IMG/VR virus record: IMGVR_UViG_3300032291_003030
Coordinates: 1-46,284 of that record
Direction: 5' to 3' (one strand)
Origin: a virus
DNA length: 46,284 bases
Numbering within the stretch: position 1 is the first letter of the stretch; the number at the start of each line of letters is the position of its first letter. The translations under genes and the position numbers were made by a program. A model generated the notes under the pieces. It worked only from the letters and a program-made list of their open reading frames with translations. It searched no databases and was not told the DNA's origin. This document shows, one piece after another, positions 1 through 7,832 of this stretch.

Positions 1-144
1 AACTAGTGCATCATATTCAAATAATAGTACAAATACATTATCAGCATCATATGCATTAAATGCAACAAGCGCCTCGTATGCATTAAATGCAACTAGTGCA
101 TCATATTCAAATAATAGTACAAATACATTATCTGCATCATATGC
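1..144 (+). repeat. 54-bp direct repeat in the fibre stalk coding region
   Basis: Bases 1-54 recur at 91-144 with one mismatch (offset 90). They encode the repeated SASYSNNSTNTLSASYA-type stalk segment, with a shorter SASYALNAT unit in between. This is an in-frame protein repeat, not a CRISPR array. Confidence 0.8.
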
Positions 145-1351
145 CCAAACAGCATCATATGCTGATACTTTTACAGTAGCGGGAACACTAACAGCACAAA
201 AGCTAGTTGTTCAAACTATAACGTCAAGCATTGTTTATTCAAGCGGATCTAATGTGTTTGGCAACTCCGTATCCAACACACAATCAATGACAGGATCAGT
301 GGGTATTAGTGGTTCATTAGCAGTAGCAGGAGCAGGTACGTTTACCGCAGCAGTAACTCCATTACTTATAAAATCTACTAATGCTACAACAATGTATACA
401 GAGTATTATTACAATACTTCTACAGTGAGTGGTTATATAGGTAATGGTGGTGGTTTATTAACTGGGGCAAACAATAGCGATTTTATCATTAGAAGTGAAG
501 CTGATTTTGTTGTTGCAACAGGTGGTAATAATAGAAGATTAACCATAGCATCCACAGGAGCAGCTACGTTTAGCGGAGCCGTTGGGGTTGGAATATCAAC
601 TCCTTTTACCTTAGAAAATTACAACTTTGTAAATACAAACGGAGTTTCTGGTGGTGGATTATATATGAGTAAAGCCGGGGTGGGTAAAGCGGTTGTATAT
701 TCGGCGAATGATGATTTATACCTCGAATCAACCGGAAGTTTGGTATTTGCAACGGGAGGGATATTAGGAGCCACTCCAAGATTGACGATTGCATCTACTG
801 GTGCTTCAACTTTTAGTAAATCCGTTACGATAAATGATGCTGCAAGAATAGATGCAGCCAACGGAAATCAATTAATATTAGACAATGCAGGGGAGCGATT
901 TACTCAAATAGATTGGTATAACAACAATTCTGGCAAATCGGTTATATTTTGGGATAATACAAATAATTATTTTCAAATACAATCAACTCCGGCATCCTCT
1001 ACTATTCGAGCAGTTGCAGGGACTAACGGCGTTGAACTTGCTAACGGTGGGACTTCATGGACTGGGCTATCTGATATACGCGAGAAAACAATAATTAAAC
1101 CAATTACAGAAGCAATTAATGCGATTAGAGATTTTAGAACTGTCATTGGTAGGTATAAAACAGATTCTGAAGATGTTGAAAGGTCTTTTTTAATTGCTCA
1201 AGATGTTCAGAAAACTTACCCCTATGCCGTAACGGTTGGACAAGATGGTAATAAAACATTAAGGTTAGCGTATACCGAATTAATACCTCTAATAATTAAA
1301 GCTATACAAGAACTTAAAGCTGAAATAGACATTTTAAAAAATAAACAATGA
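2..1351 (+). CDS. Tail fibre/spike protein with S74 chaperone C-terminus (5'-partial)
   Basis: The reading frame is open from the left edge, so the N-terminus lies outside the window; the first in-window ATG (254) is not the true start. The visible N-terminal part is a low-complexity Ala/Ser/Thr/Asn/Tyr repeat (units like SASYALNAT), followed by short beta-rich repeats typical of trimeric fibres (TIASTGAATFSG). The last ~95 residues resemble the intramolecular chaperone/peptidase S74 domain, with the SDIREK start carrying the Ser-Asp autocleavage site and a helical end. In this family the domain trimerises the fibre and then cuts itself off. The gene shares a module with the fibre gene at 1538. 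The role in host-receptor binding is inferred. Confidence 0.85.
   Translation, partial: TSASYSNNSTNTLSASYALNATSASYALNATSASYSNNSTNTLSASYAQTASYADTFTVAGTLTAQKLVVQTITSSIVYSSGSNVFGNSVSNTQSMTGSVGISGSLAVAGAGTFTAAVTPLLIKSTNATTMYTEYYYNTSTVSGYIGNGGGLLTGANNSDFIIRSEADFVVATGGNNRRLTIASTGAATFSGAVGVGISTPFTLENYNFVNTNGVSGGGLYMSKAGVGKAVVYSANDDLYLESTGSLVFATGGILGATPRLTIASTGASTFSKSVTINDAARIDAANGNQLILDNAGERFTQIDWYNNNSGKSVIFWDNTNNYFQIQSTPASSTIRAVAGTNGVELANGGTSWTGLSDIREKTIIKPITEAINAIRDFRTVIGRYKTDSEDVERSFLIAQDVQKTYPYAVTVGQDGNKTLRLAYTELIPLIIKAIQELKAEIDILKNKQ
153..333 (+). repeat. 181-bp module shared between two fibre genes (copy 1)
   Basis: This segment matches 1719-1899 with only two mismatches (offset 1566). It encodes the conserved fibre segment around TFTVAGTLTAQKLVVQ through SVGISGSLAVAGA. 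Downstream of it the two genes diverge into different distal domains. Confidence 0.9.
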
Positions 1352-1521
1352 AATACTACATACTAAAACAATTCTACCCAGGAGCAGAAATTTGGGTACT
1401 ACAATTAAATGATGACGATAATATTTATGAATATACCACATTAGAGGAGGCAGAAACAGCACTACCAGAAGTGCAATTACTATACCCTGATAATGTTTGT
1501 AAAGTAAGTAATGTAATATAA
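1348..1521 (+). CDS. Small hypothetical protein between fibre genes (57 aa)
   Basis: The ATG overlaps the stop codon of the upstream fibre gene (ATGA junction), which suggests translational coupling. The product starts MKYYILKQFYPGAEIW, continues with an acidic stretch (NDDDNIYEY), and ends near a VCKVSNVI tail. I do not recognise a family. Its position between two fibre genes suggests a fibre-assembly or accessory role, but this is inference. Confidence 0.7.
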   Translation: MKYYILKQFYPGAEIWVLQLNDDDNIYEYTTLEEAETALPEVQLLYPDNVCKVSNVI

Positions 1522-1537
1522 AAATAAATATTAATAT

Positions 1538-2917
1538 ATGATACTGAATTCCCCATATATCTCCGGATCATCAACTATAACCGGTAATCTAACTGTATTA
1601 GGTTCAATAAGTGGATCTGCAGGAAATGCTATTTCTGCATCATATGCATTGAATGCAACTAGTGCCTCGTATGCATTAAATTCTACAGCTACATTATCTT
1701 CTTCTTATGCCGCTACTTCATCATATGCTGATACTTTTACAGTAGCGGGAACACTAACAGCACAAAAACTAGTTGTTCAAACTATAACGTCAAGCATCGT
1801 TTATTCAAGCGGATCTAATGTGTTTGGCAACTCCGTATCCAACACACAATCAATGACAGGATCAGTGGGTATTAGTGGTTCATTAGCAGTAGCAGGAGCG
1901 TTGAGTGGAGCGACAACAGGGGTATTCACAGATAGGGTTACGGTTGGAGATTTAAGCGGTTCGAGTCCTTTAGCTTGGGCTAGGTCTGGCGGTTTAAGCG
2001 GATATTTATATTCGGATATGGATAATGTTGGATTTACTAATGTCTTAGATTTTGGTGCAGGATATGAAGGTATTTTATTAAATGCTTCAACTTCTGCTAT
2101 TAATTTTTACACAAACGGTATTTCTACACCAAGGTTATCTATAGCATCCACAGGAGCAGCTACGTTTACAGGTACATTAATTCAACAAAATATAACTGAT
2201 GGAACTAACTTAATAGGATTAAATACTTCTAATTCTGTTAGGCAATTTAATTTATTTTCAACTACAACATATTCATCTCTTGGAACGGTAACGAACAATC
2301 CATTATTAATTAGTACAAATGATACCGAACGTATGCGTATCACATCAGGTGGTGATGTCGGAATAGGGAGTTCAACTATATCTAACCCCCCTGGAATTGC
2401 AAGGGTTTTAAATATTTCAAGTGCGACAAATTCGGGATTAGTTATAACACAAGGTGCTAATAGTTACTCTATTGGAGTGGTTTCAAATGTTTTTAGAATT
2501 TACAAAGAAGGCACTGAAAAGTTTTCTATGGACGCAGATGGAGTAGTTACAATAGTGAATTTAGCAGGTGCAGGAAGTAGAGCAGTAAATGCAGACGCAA
2601 GTGGTAATTTATCAGCAGCTTCAGATTCAAGATTAAAGCAAGAGGTTTTAGATTATAAAGTTGAAGGACTTGCTGAAATATTAAAGATGCAACCAAGAGC
2701 ATACAAATGGTTATCTGATATTGAAAATAGAGGCGAAAACGCAGCTACTGAAATAGGTTTCTTTGCAAACGAAGTCGCATCAATTATTCCAAGTGCAGCA
2801 CCAATGGGAAACGATGGTTATTACGGATTTTATGACAGAGCAGTTATTGCCGCATTGGTAAATGCAATTCAAGAACAACAAACACAAATAGAAGAACTAA
2901 AACTATTAATCAAATAA
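1538..2917 (+). CDS. Tail fibre/spike protein with S74 chaperone C-terminus (459 aa)
   Basis: This is a complete fibre gene. The N-terminus is short (MILNSPYISGSSTITGN), followed by the SASYALNAT repeat and the segment almost identical to that of the upstream partial fibre gene (1719-1899). The middle is beta-repeat sequence (RLSIASTGAATFTG, TERMRITSGGDVGIG). The last ~100 residues form an S74 endosialidase-type chaperone beginning ASDSRLKQEV, with the Ser-Asp cleavage dyad, and end in a coiled-coil-like helix (QEQQTQIEELKLLIK). The short head suggests it attaches through the shared module. An alternative is a product that assembles with the upstream fibre. Host recognition is inferred. Confidence 0.88.
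   Translation: MILNSPYISGSSTITGNLTVLGSISGSAGNAISASYALNATSASYALNSTATLSSSYAATSSYADTFTVAGTLTAQKLVVQTITSSIVYSSGSNVFGNSVSNTQSMTGSVGISGSLAVAGALSGATTGVFTDRVTVGDLSGSSPLAWARSGGLSGYLYSDMDNVGFTNVLDFGAGYEGILLNASTSAINFYTNGISTPRLSIASTGAATFTGTLIQQNITDGTNLIGLNTSNSVRQFNLFSTTTYSSLGTVTNNPLLISTNDTERMRITSGGDVGIGSSTISNPPGIARVLNISSATNSGLVITQGANSYSIGVVSNVFRIYKEGTEKFSMDADGVVTIVNLAGAGSRAVNADASGNLSAASDSRLKQEVLDYKVEGLAEILKMQPRAYKWLSDIENRGENAATEIGFFANEVASIIPSAAPMGNDGYYGFYDRAVIAALVNAIQEQQTQIEELKLLIK
1719..1899 (+). repeat. 181-bp module shared between two fibre genes (copy 2)
   Basis: This is the second copy of the segment at 153-333, differing at two positions. A further 28-bp identity (545-572 and 2141-2168, encoding IASTGAATF) lies downstream in both genes, consistent with modular exchange. 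Confidence 0.9.
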
Positions 2918-2918
2918 T

Positions 2919-3260
2919 ATGGAAACAAACTTTCAATGGGTAATTGCCCAACTTAATTGTGCAGTAGAATCAGAAGGATTACTGAATGTAATCAATATAA
3001 TACATTGGAGATATAACGCCACACAAGTAGATGGTGATAAGACATATTTTGCAGACATTTATGGTTCATCAAGCGTAGCTCAACCTAATCCTCAAAACTT
3101 TATTCCTTATGAAGATGTAACAGAAGAAGAAGTGATAAATTGGTTAGAGCAAATATTGCCTATTGAAGATATGCAATTATCATTAGAAAATAATATTGCT
3201 TTACAAATCACTCCTGTGGAGATTACATTGCCTTTGCCTTGGTTGCCTGTTATTGAATAA
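2919..3260 (+). CDS. Small phage protein of unknown function, tail-fibre region (113 aa)
   Basis: The gene starts two bases after the second fibre gene. The product opens METNFQWVIAQLNCAVESEG and contains IIHWRYNATQVDGDKTY, FIPYEDVTEEEVINWLEQ and a C-terminal LPLPWLPVIE. Small proteins with a W-rich start and an 'FIPYEDxTEExVxxW' segment recur in tail regions of T4-like marine phages, in my recollection, but no function is known to me. It could be a fibre-associated or assembly protein. Confidence 0.7.
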   Translation: METNFQWVIAQLNCAVESEGLLNVINIIHWRYNATQVDGDKTYFADIYGSSSVAQPNPQNFIPYEDVTEEEVINWLEQILPIEDMQLSLENNIALQITPVEITLPLPWLPVIE

Positions 3261-3351
3261 ATCACCAATTAATAAAATAATTAACAATAAATTTGGATAT
3301 ATAAAATATATTACGTATATTACACTACATAAATAAAGATTAAAACACAAC

Positions 3352-3807
3352 ATGGAAAAAATCACATTAAAATTACATGAAGTTTATGAATTAAACTTAG
3401 AACTAAAAGGAAGCATCAACCAACAAACAGGAGAAGTCATTAGAAAAGGTATTCTAGATGAAAAATTATCCATCTCTGTTAAATATTGGTTGGACAAACT
3501 TTCAGAAAAATTAAAAACAGAAATTGATTTTATTGAAAAACTTAAAGAAGAAAGCATTAGAAAATTAGGTGTAGTAGATGAACAAGGTAATTATTCAATC
3601 CCATTAAGAATTAATGAAAAATTCAACGATAAAGATGAATTATTATCATACGATGTTAACCCAACATTCCTTGAATACCAATCAGAATTTGAAAAATTAA
3701 TAAATCAAGAAGTTGAAATTGAATATAATGCTATTAATTTAGAAGATATCAATATTCAATCAGAAGTATATCCAAGAATATTATTTAAGTTAACTAAACA
3801 ATCATAA
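3352..3807 (+). CDS. Hypothetical protein, charged, helical (151 aa)
   Basis: The gene follows an AT-rich 90-base leader (3261-3351) that probably holds a promoter, although no clear motif was identified. The product is rich in Lys/Glu and predicted helices in its first half (YWLDKLSEKLKTEIDFIEKLKEE), then a mixed segment ending PRILFKLTKQS. There is no membrane segment and no catalytic motif that I recognise. It sits directly upstream of the tail module. Confidence 0.65.
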   Translation: MEKITLKLHEVYELNLELKGSINQQTGEVIRKGILDEKLSISVKYWLDKLSEKLKTEIDFIEKLKEESIRKLGVVDEQGNYSIPLRINEKFNDKDELLSYDVNPTFLEYQSEFEKLINQEVEIEYNAINLEDINIQSEVYPRILFKLTKQS

Positions 3808-3832
3808 ATTAAAACAAATTAAAACTATCGTT

Positions 3833-4042
3833 ATGGAAACATTTTTTTATATTATACTTTTTTTTATAGGCATTCCGTTAGGAGTATTTGCCTATTTAAT
3901 AATAAAATCATATATTAAAAATCCTAAATCAGAAATTAAAAAAGAATTAGATCAGTTACCAATAGAAAATCCTGAAGCATCAGAACCAATAAAAGTAAAA
4001 AAACCTTACAAACGTAAAAACAAAAAACCAACTACAAAATAA
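3833..4042 (+). CDS. Small single-span membrane protein (69 aa)
   Basis: Residues ~4-25 form one hydrophobic transmembrane segment (FFYIILFFIGIPLGVFAYLII). It is followed by a charged tail that ends in a Lys-rich, Pro-containing stretch (KKPYKRKNKKPTTK). This looks like an inner-membrane anchor with a basic cytoplasmic tail. The function is unknown; a role in superinfection exclusion or lysis timing is possible but unsupported. Confidence 0.65.
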   Translation: METFFYIILFFIGIPLGVFAYLIIKSYIKNPKSEIKKELDQLPIENPEASEPIKVKKPYKRKNKKPTTK

Positions 4043-4078
4043 TTAAATAGAGAATGTAGTTATTATTTAAGTTATAAA

Positions 4079-4351
4079 ATGGAAAATATCAAAAAATTAA
4101 CAACAGAAGAAATTGATTCAATTAAAGATCTTCAAAAACAATACAACACACACATATTTGAATTAGGTTCAATTGAGGCTCAACTACATCTATTATTAGC
4201 TCAAACTAAATTATTAGAAGCAGAAAAAAACAATATCCTAACTGATTTAAATAAAATTGGTGAAAGAGAAAAAGAACTAGTTGATTCTCTTCAAGAAAAA
4301 TATGGTGCTGGAAATATTGATTTAGAAACAGGAGTAATTTCTGTTCTTTAA
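4079..4351 (+). CDS. Coiled-coil hypothetical protein (90 aa)
   Basis: Almost the whole protein is predicted alpha-helical with heptad-like spacing of Leu/Ile (LTTEEIDSIKDLQKQY ... LLLAQTKLLEAEKNNILTDL). It ends in a short conserved-looking tail (KYGAGNIDLETGVISVL). I recognise the pattern from small phage proteins next to tail genes but know no function. It could be a structural or assembly factor. Confidence 0.65.
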   Translation: MENIKKLTTEEIDSIKDLQKQYNTHIFELGSIEAQLHLLLAQTKLLEAEKNNILTDLNKIGEREKELVDSLQEKYGAGNIDLETGVISVL

Positions 4352-4378
4352 TTAATTAATATGGTTTTATAATTTTCC

Positions 4379-4390
4379 TAATATTTATTA
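4379..4390 (+). promoter_or_regulatory. ATATTTAT-type motif upstream of the sheath gene
   Basis: TAATATTTATTA lies 45 bases before the sheath start. Very similar motifs precede the tube, gp26-like, tape measure and 9877 genes (see findings). It is a candidate late-promoter element; AT-richness makes chance matches common. Confidence 0.3.
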
Positions 4391-4435
4391 TTAGATAAAT
4401 TTTATTAAAATATAATAAATAATTAAAAATATAAA

Positions 4436-6151
4436 ATGTCAGAACAAATAATTTCTCCTGGAGTATTCCAAAATGAATCCGACCAAAGTGCGTATACCCA
4501 AGGCCCTCAAGTAATAGGTGCTGCTATTGTAGGTCCTACTGTAAAAGGTGTTCCGATGGTTCCAACGTATGTAACTACGTATAGTCAATTCCAATCTATA
4601 TTTGGTGAAACTTTTAAAAGTGGTTCATATTATTATGAATACTTTACTTCTTTGGCAGCTAAGGATTATTTCTCAAATGGTGGTCAAACATTATTAGTAA
4701 CTAAAATTATTAGTGGATCTAGTAATCTTAGCACTTATGCTAATGCAAGTATTCCTTCATTTGCAAGTGCTGCAACAGCATCATTTACATTAGAAACATT
4801 AGCATGGGGTAACCAAATGAACAATACTTCAAGTATGGTTAGTGGTGCTTTAGCTAGTGGATCAATAGATAATGTTCGTTGGGAAGTTACTAATGTATCT
4901 ACAGGAAGTGGTGTATTCAATATTGTTATTCGTCGTGGAGATGATAATGATGCTCAAAAGAATATATTAGAAACATGGGCTAATTTATCATTAGATCCTC
5001 AACAACCAAATTATATTTCTCGTGTAATTGGTGATAATGAACCAGTATATGATGCTACTAATGGATATGTAAATTATACAGGTTCATTTGCTAACGCATC
5101 CCAATATGTTAGAGTTGCATCAGTTATAGTTCCTCAAGTGGATTCAATTGATAATAATGGTAATTATAAAGCCGCTTTATATAGTGGTTCTCTACCTGCA
5201 TTAGGAAGTGGTCCTTATAGTGGATCATTTGCTGGTGGTGTTGCTGCAACAAATAGAGTACAATTAATGAATGAAAGTATAACAACTACAAACATACAAG
5301 GATTTGCTCCAGTTGATTATACAGCTGCATTCACATTATTACAAAATGCTGATGAATATCAATATAATGTATTACTAGCTCCTGGTGTTGGTTTAGATAC
5401 GACTGGTGCTTCATTAATGATTTCTACTGTAGAAGGTAGAGGTGATGCAATTGCTATTGTTGATAACGGAGTGTATGGTACTTCAATTAATGGTGCTACT
5501 ACAAACGCTGGTGGTTCTTCAAGTAATTATGGTGCTACTTATTATCCATGGGTTCAATTATTTAGCTCAAACTTAGGCAAAGTTGTATGGGCTCCACCAT
5601 CAGTAGTAATGGGTGGTGTTTATGCATTTAATGATCAAGTTGGTGCTGAATGGTTTGCTCCAGCTGGTTTAAACAGAGGTGGAATTCCATCAGTAGTAAG
5701 AGCAGAACGTAGATTACAACAATCAGATAGAGATACATTGTATCAAGGAAATGTAAATCCATTAGCAACATTCCCTGGAAACGGAGTTGTAGCATTTGGT
5801 CAGAAAACATTACAACGTAAACAAACATCTTTAGATAGAGTAAATGTTCGTCGTTTATTAATTGCATTAAAAGGATATATTGGTAATGTTTCTCGTGAAT
5901 TAGTGTTTGAACAAAATACTGCAGTAACAAGAAATCGTTTCTTATCACAAGTTAATCCATACTTAGAGTCAGTAGTACAACGTCAAGGTTTGTTTGCTTT
6001 CAAAGTAGTGATGGATGATTCTAATAATACAGCTGATGTAATTGATAGAAATCAATTAGTAGGTACAATTTATATTCAACCAACTAAAACTGCTGAATTT
6101 ATTATATTAAACTTTAATATCCTTCCAACAGGAGCTAGTTTCCCAGCATAA
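4436..6151 (+). CDS. gp18: Contractile tail sheath protein (T4 gp18-like)
   Basis: The 571-residue product has the opening and closing signatures of phage sheath subunits: an N-terminal MSEQIISPGVFQNESDQSA, where 'SPGV' is the usual sheath start, and a C-terminal core with NPLATFPGNGVVAFGQKTL, RVNVRRLLIALKGYI and a final IYIQPTKTAEFIILNFNI strand. The C-terminal domain forms the interlocking strand mesh around the tube in this family, and the variable middle part (about residues 100-330) faces outward. The gene lies directly before the tail tube gene, as in T4. At 571 residues it is somewhat shorter than T4 gp18 (659). Confidence 0.97.
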   Translation: MSEQIISPGVFQNESDQSAYTQGPQVIGAAIVGPTVKGVPMVPTYVTTYSQFQSIFGETFKSGSYYYEYFTSLAAKDYFSNGGQTLLVTKIISGSSNLSTYANASIPSFASAATASFTLETLAWGNQMNNTSSMVSGALASGSIDNVRWEVTNVSTGSGVFNIVIRRGDDNDAQKNILETWANLSLDPQQPNYISRVIGDNEPVYDATNGYVNYTGSFANASQYVRVASVIVPQVDSIDNNGNYKAALYSGSLPALGSGPYSGSFAGGVAATNRVQLMNESITTTNIQGFAPVDYTAAFTLLQNADEYQYNVLLAPGVGLDTTGASLMISTVEGRGDAIAIVDNGVYGTSINGATTNAGGSSSNYGATYYPWVQLFSSNLGKVVWAPPSVVMGGVYAFNDQVGAEWFAPAGLNRGGIPSVVRAERRLQQSDRDTLYQGNVNPLATFPGNGVVAFGQKTLQRKQTSLDRVNVRRLLIALKGYIGNVSRELVFEQNTAVTRNRFLSQVNPYLESVVQRQGLFAFKVVMDDSNNTADVIDRNQLVGTIYIQPTKTAEFIILNFNILPTGASFPA

Positions 6152-6163
6152 AATATAGATGAT

Positions 6164-6175
6164 TAATATTTATTA
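6164..6175 (+). promoter_or_regulatory. ATATTTAT-type motif upstream of the tube gene
   Basis: TAATATTTATTA lies 32 bases before the tube start, matching the element before the sheath gene. It is a candidate late-promoter element only. Confidence 0.3.
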
Positions 6176-6207
6176 ATAACAAACTAAAAATAAAAATTTA
6201 AAATATT

Positions 6208-6696
6208 ATGGCAATATTAGATGCAAACGAAATTATGTTTTCAGCTTTCGAACCGAAAGTAGCGAATCGTTTTATAATGTACATAGATGGAATTCCTGCT
6301 TATTTAATTAAAAAAGCAAGTGCTCCTGGATTTGAAGCTAACGAAATCATATTAGATCATATCAACGTATATCGCAAAATTAAAGGTAAAGTTAGATGGG
6401 CTGATATGACTTTAGAATTATACGATCCAATCGCCCCATCTGGTGCTCAAGCAGTAATGGAATGGGCTCGTTTAGCTCACGAATCAGTAACAGGTAGAGA
6501 TGGTTATTCAGATTTTTATAAGAAAGATGTAACATTAAATATATTAGGTCCTGTTGGTGATGTAGTTGGTGAATGGATTGTAAAAGGTGCATTCGTTAAA
6601 ACTGCAAACTTTGGAGAATATGATTGGTCAAGTGGTGAAGCAGCTATTGCATTGAGTGTTACTATCGCTATGGATTATTGTGTCTTAAATTACTAA
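6208..6696 (+). CDS. gp19: Tail tube protein (T4 gp19-like)
   Basis: The product is 162 residues, about the size of T4 gp19 (163). It contains the typical tube-protein features EPKVANRFIMYIDGIPAYLIKKASAPGF near the N-terminus, a central YDPIAPSGAQAVMEWARL segment, and a C-terminal SSGEAAIALSVTIAMDYCVLNY. This fold makes hexameric rings stacked inside the sheath. The gene follows the sheath gene and is followed by a strong terminator, so sheath and tube probably form one high-level transcript. Confidence 0.96.
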   Translation: MAILDANEIMFSAFEPKVANRFIMYIDGIPAYLIKKASAPGFEANEIILDHINVYRKIKGKVRWADMTLELYDPIAPSGAQAVMEWARLAHESVTGRDGYSDFYKKDVTLNILGPVGDVVGEWIVKGAFVKTANFGEYDWSSGEAAIALSVTIAMDYCVLNY

Positions 6697-6720
6697 AATA
6701 CTTTTAAATATTATACATAG

Positions 6721-6745
6721 AGCTCATCATTTGATGAGCTTTTTT
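6721..6745 (+). terminator. Rho-independent terminator after the tail tube gene
   Basis: AGCTCATC and GATGAGCT form a perfect 8-bp stem around ATTT, followed by a run of T (6741-6745) and a further T-rich stretch. It lies 24 bases after the tube stop codon. Confidence 0.92.
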
Positions 6746-6788
6746 ATTTTCTATATATTTATATACGCACAAAAATTAAAAACGTTAT

Positions 6789-7544
6789 ATGTCAGAACTA
6801 AAGTTACCAACCGAAGAAATTACATTACCCTCAAAAGGTTTATTGTATTCAAAAGAAAATCCATTATCATCTGGAAAGATTGAAATGAAGTACATGACTG
6901 CTAAAGAAGAAGATATTCTTACCAATAGCAATTATATTAAACAAGGAGTAGTAATTGATAAATTATTACAAGCATTAATCGTTACTCCAATCAATTATGA
7001 TGATTTATTAGTAGGTGATAAAAACGCCATATTAGTAGCTGCTCGTATATTAGGATATGGTAAAGATTATTCATTTAAATATGTTAATCAATACAATCAA
7101 GAGGTAGAGGCTAATGTTGATTTAACTACATTAAAAGATAAAGAATTAAATGAATCAATATACACTTCAGGCAATGAATTTTCATTTAATCTACCTAAAT
7201 CAGGAAACGAAGTAACATTTAAATTACTGAGTCACGGTGATGAAAAATTAATTGAGGCAGAAACCAAAGGATTAAAGAAAATTGATCCAACAAAAACATA
7301 CGATGTTACTACTAGATTAAAATTCATCATCACTTCAGTAGAGGGGAAACGTGATCAAAAATCAATACGTGATTTTGTTGATAACTATTTATTAGCTCCT
7401 GATGCTAGAGCATTACGTGAATACTATTCAGAACTACAACCCGATATTAATATGAAATTTATTCCTGAGGATGAAAACTATGAAGGGGAGGGCATAGACA
7501 TTCCAGTAAATCTTAACTTTTTTTGGCCTGACTCCGGAATATAG
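6789..7544 (+). CDS. gp26: T4 gp26-like tail/baseplate assembly protein (251 aa)
   Basis: The N-terminus LPTEEITLPSKGLLYSKENPLSSG, followed by KIEMKYMTAKEEDIL and a block with VGDKNAILVAARILGYG, is the pattern I associate with the T4 gp26-type base plate protein family. In T4 gp26 is needed for hub/tail assembly. The gene lies just upstream of the tape measure, the usual position of tail assembly chaperones. The in-frame protein stops after FFWPDSGI. A second open frame begins by overlap at 7510 and continues to 7797, and a T7 run at 7518-7524 sits at the join, so a frameshifted longer product (or an assembly indel) is likely. Confidence 0.75.
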   Translation: MSELKLPTEEITLPSKGLLYSKENPLSSGKIEMKYMTAKEEDILTNSNYIKQGVVIDKLLQALIVTPINYDDLLVGDKNAILVAARILGYGKDYSFKYVNQYNQEVEANVDLTTLKDKELNESIYTSGNEFSFNLPKSGNEVTFKLLSHGDEKLIEAETKGLKKIDPTKTYDVTTRLKFIITSVEGKRDQKSIRDFVDNYLLAPDARALREYYSELQPDINMKFIPEDENYEGEGIDIPVNLNFFWPDSGI

Positions 7545-7797
7545 AATAGTATTTTTCTCACAAATTCATGATATAATATTTCATGGTGGTGGTGGATATG
7601 ATTGGAATACTGTTTATAATATGCCAATTTGGCTTCGTAAATTTACATTCAATAAATTAAAGGAACATTTTGATAAACAAAATGAGGAAGCTGAAAAACA
7701 ACAGAATATGTTGAAAAATAAACAGACTCCGTCTAAAGAAATATCACGACCAAATATAGCACCAACATATACCACATCGAAAGCTCCTAAAAAATAG
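7510..7797 (+). CDS. Shifted-frame extension of the gp26-like gene (or separate 58-aa gene from ATG 7621)
   Basis: This frame is open from 7510 to the TAG at 7795-7797. It encodes a protein-like sequence: TPEYRIVFFSQIHDIIFHGG, a GGYDWNTVYNMPIWLRKF segment, and a charged helical tail (KLKEHFDKQNEEAEKQQ). Most of the conserved-looking part lies before the first in-frame ATG (7621), so independent initiation would lose it. That argues for production as a frameshifted fusion with the 6789 gene, analogous to the G/GT tail assembly chaperones of other tailed phages. If ATG 7621 is used, the product is a 58-aa protein beginning MPIWLRKFTF. Confidence 0.6.
   Translation: MLTFFGLTPEYRIVFFSQIHDIIFHGGGGYDWNTVYNMPIWLRKFTFNKLKEHFDKQNEEAEKQQNMLKNKQTPSKEISRPNIAPTYTTSKAPKK
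7518..7524 (+). other. Candidate programmed frameshift site (T7 run)
   Basis: Frame 0 reads AAC TTT TTT TGG CCT and ends at TAG 7542-7544. The frame used by the downstream open segment is +1 (equivalently -2) relative to it. Seven consecutive T allow such a slip, giving NFF(F)GLTPEYRIVFF. A sequencing or assembly error in the homopolymer is the main alternative. Confidence 0.45.
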
Positions 7798-7805
7798 GGG
7801 CTTTC
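7779..7805 (+). terminator. Hairpin spanning the stop codon of the shifted frame
   Basis: GAAAGCTCCT (7779-7788) pairs with AGGGGCTTTC (7796-7805), with one G-U, around an A-rich loop; the TAG stop lies at the loop/stem border. There is no T-run after it, so it may attenuate or stabilise rather than terminate. Confidence 0.4.
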
Positions 7806-7832
7806 AATATTTATATGATATAATATAATAAT

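Noticed and set aside
1-150. Closely spaced repeats that could suggest a CRISPR array
   Set aside because: The repeats are in frame, code for SASYALNAT-type protein units, and have no unique spacers of constant length.
3281-3321. Promoter of the TTRTCA type before the 3352 gene
   Set aside because: TTAACA and two TATATT-like hexamers are present but none has the right spacing and box; this is AT-rich background.
5628-5948. Minus-strand open frame of 106 codons inside the sheath gene
   Set aside because: It is a shadow of the sheath coding frame with low-complexity Leu/Met-rich translation.
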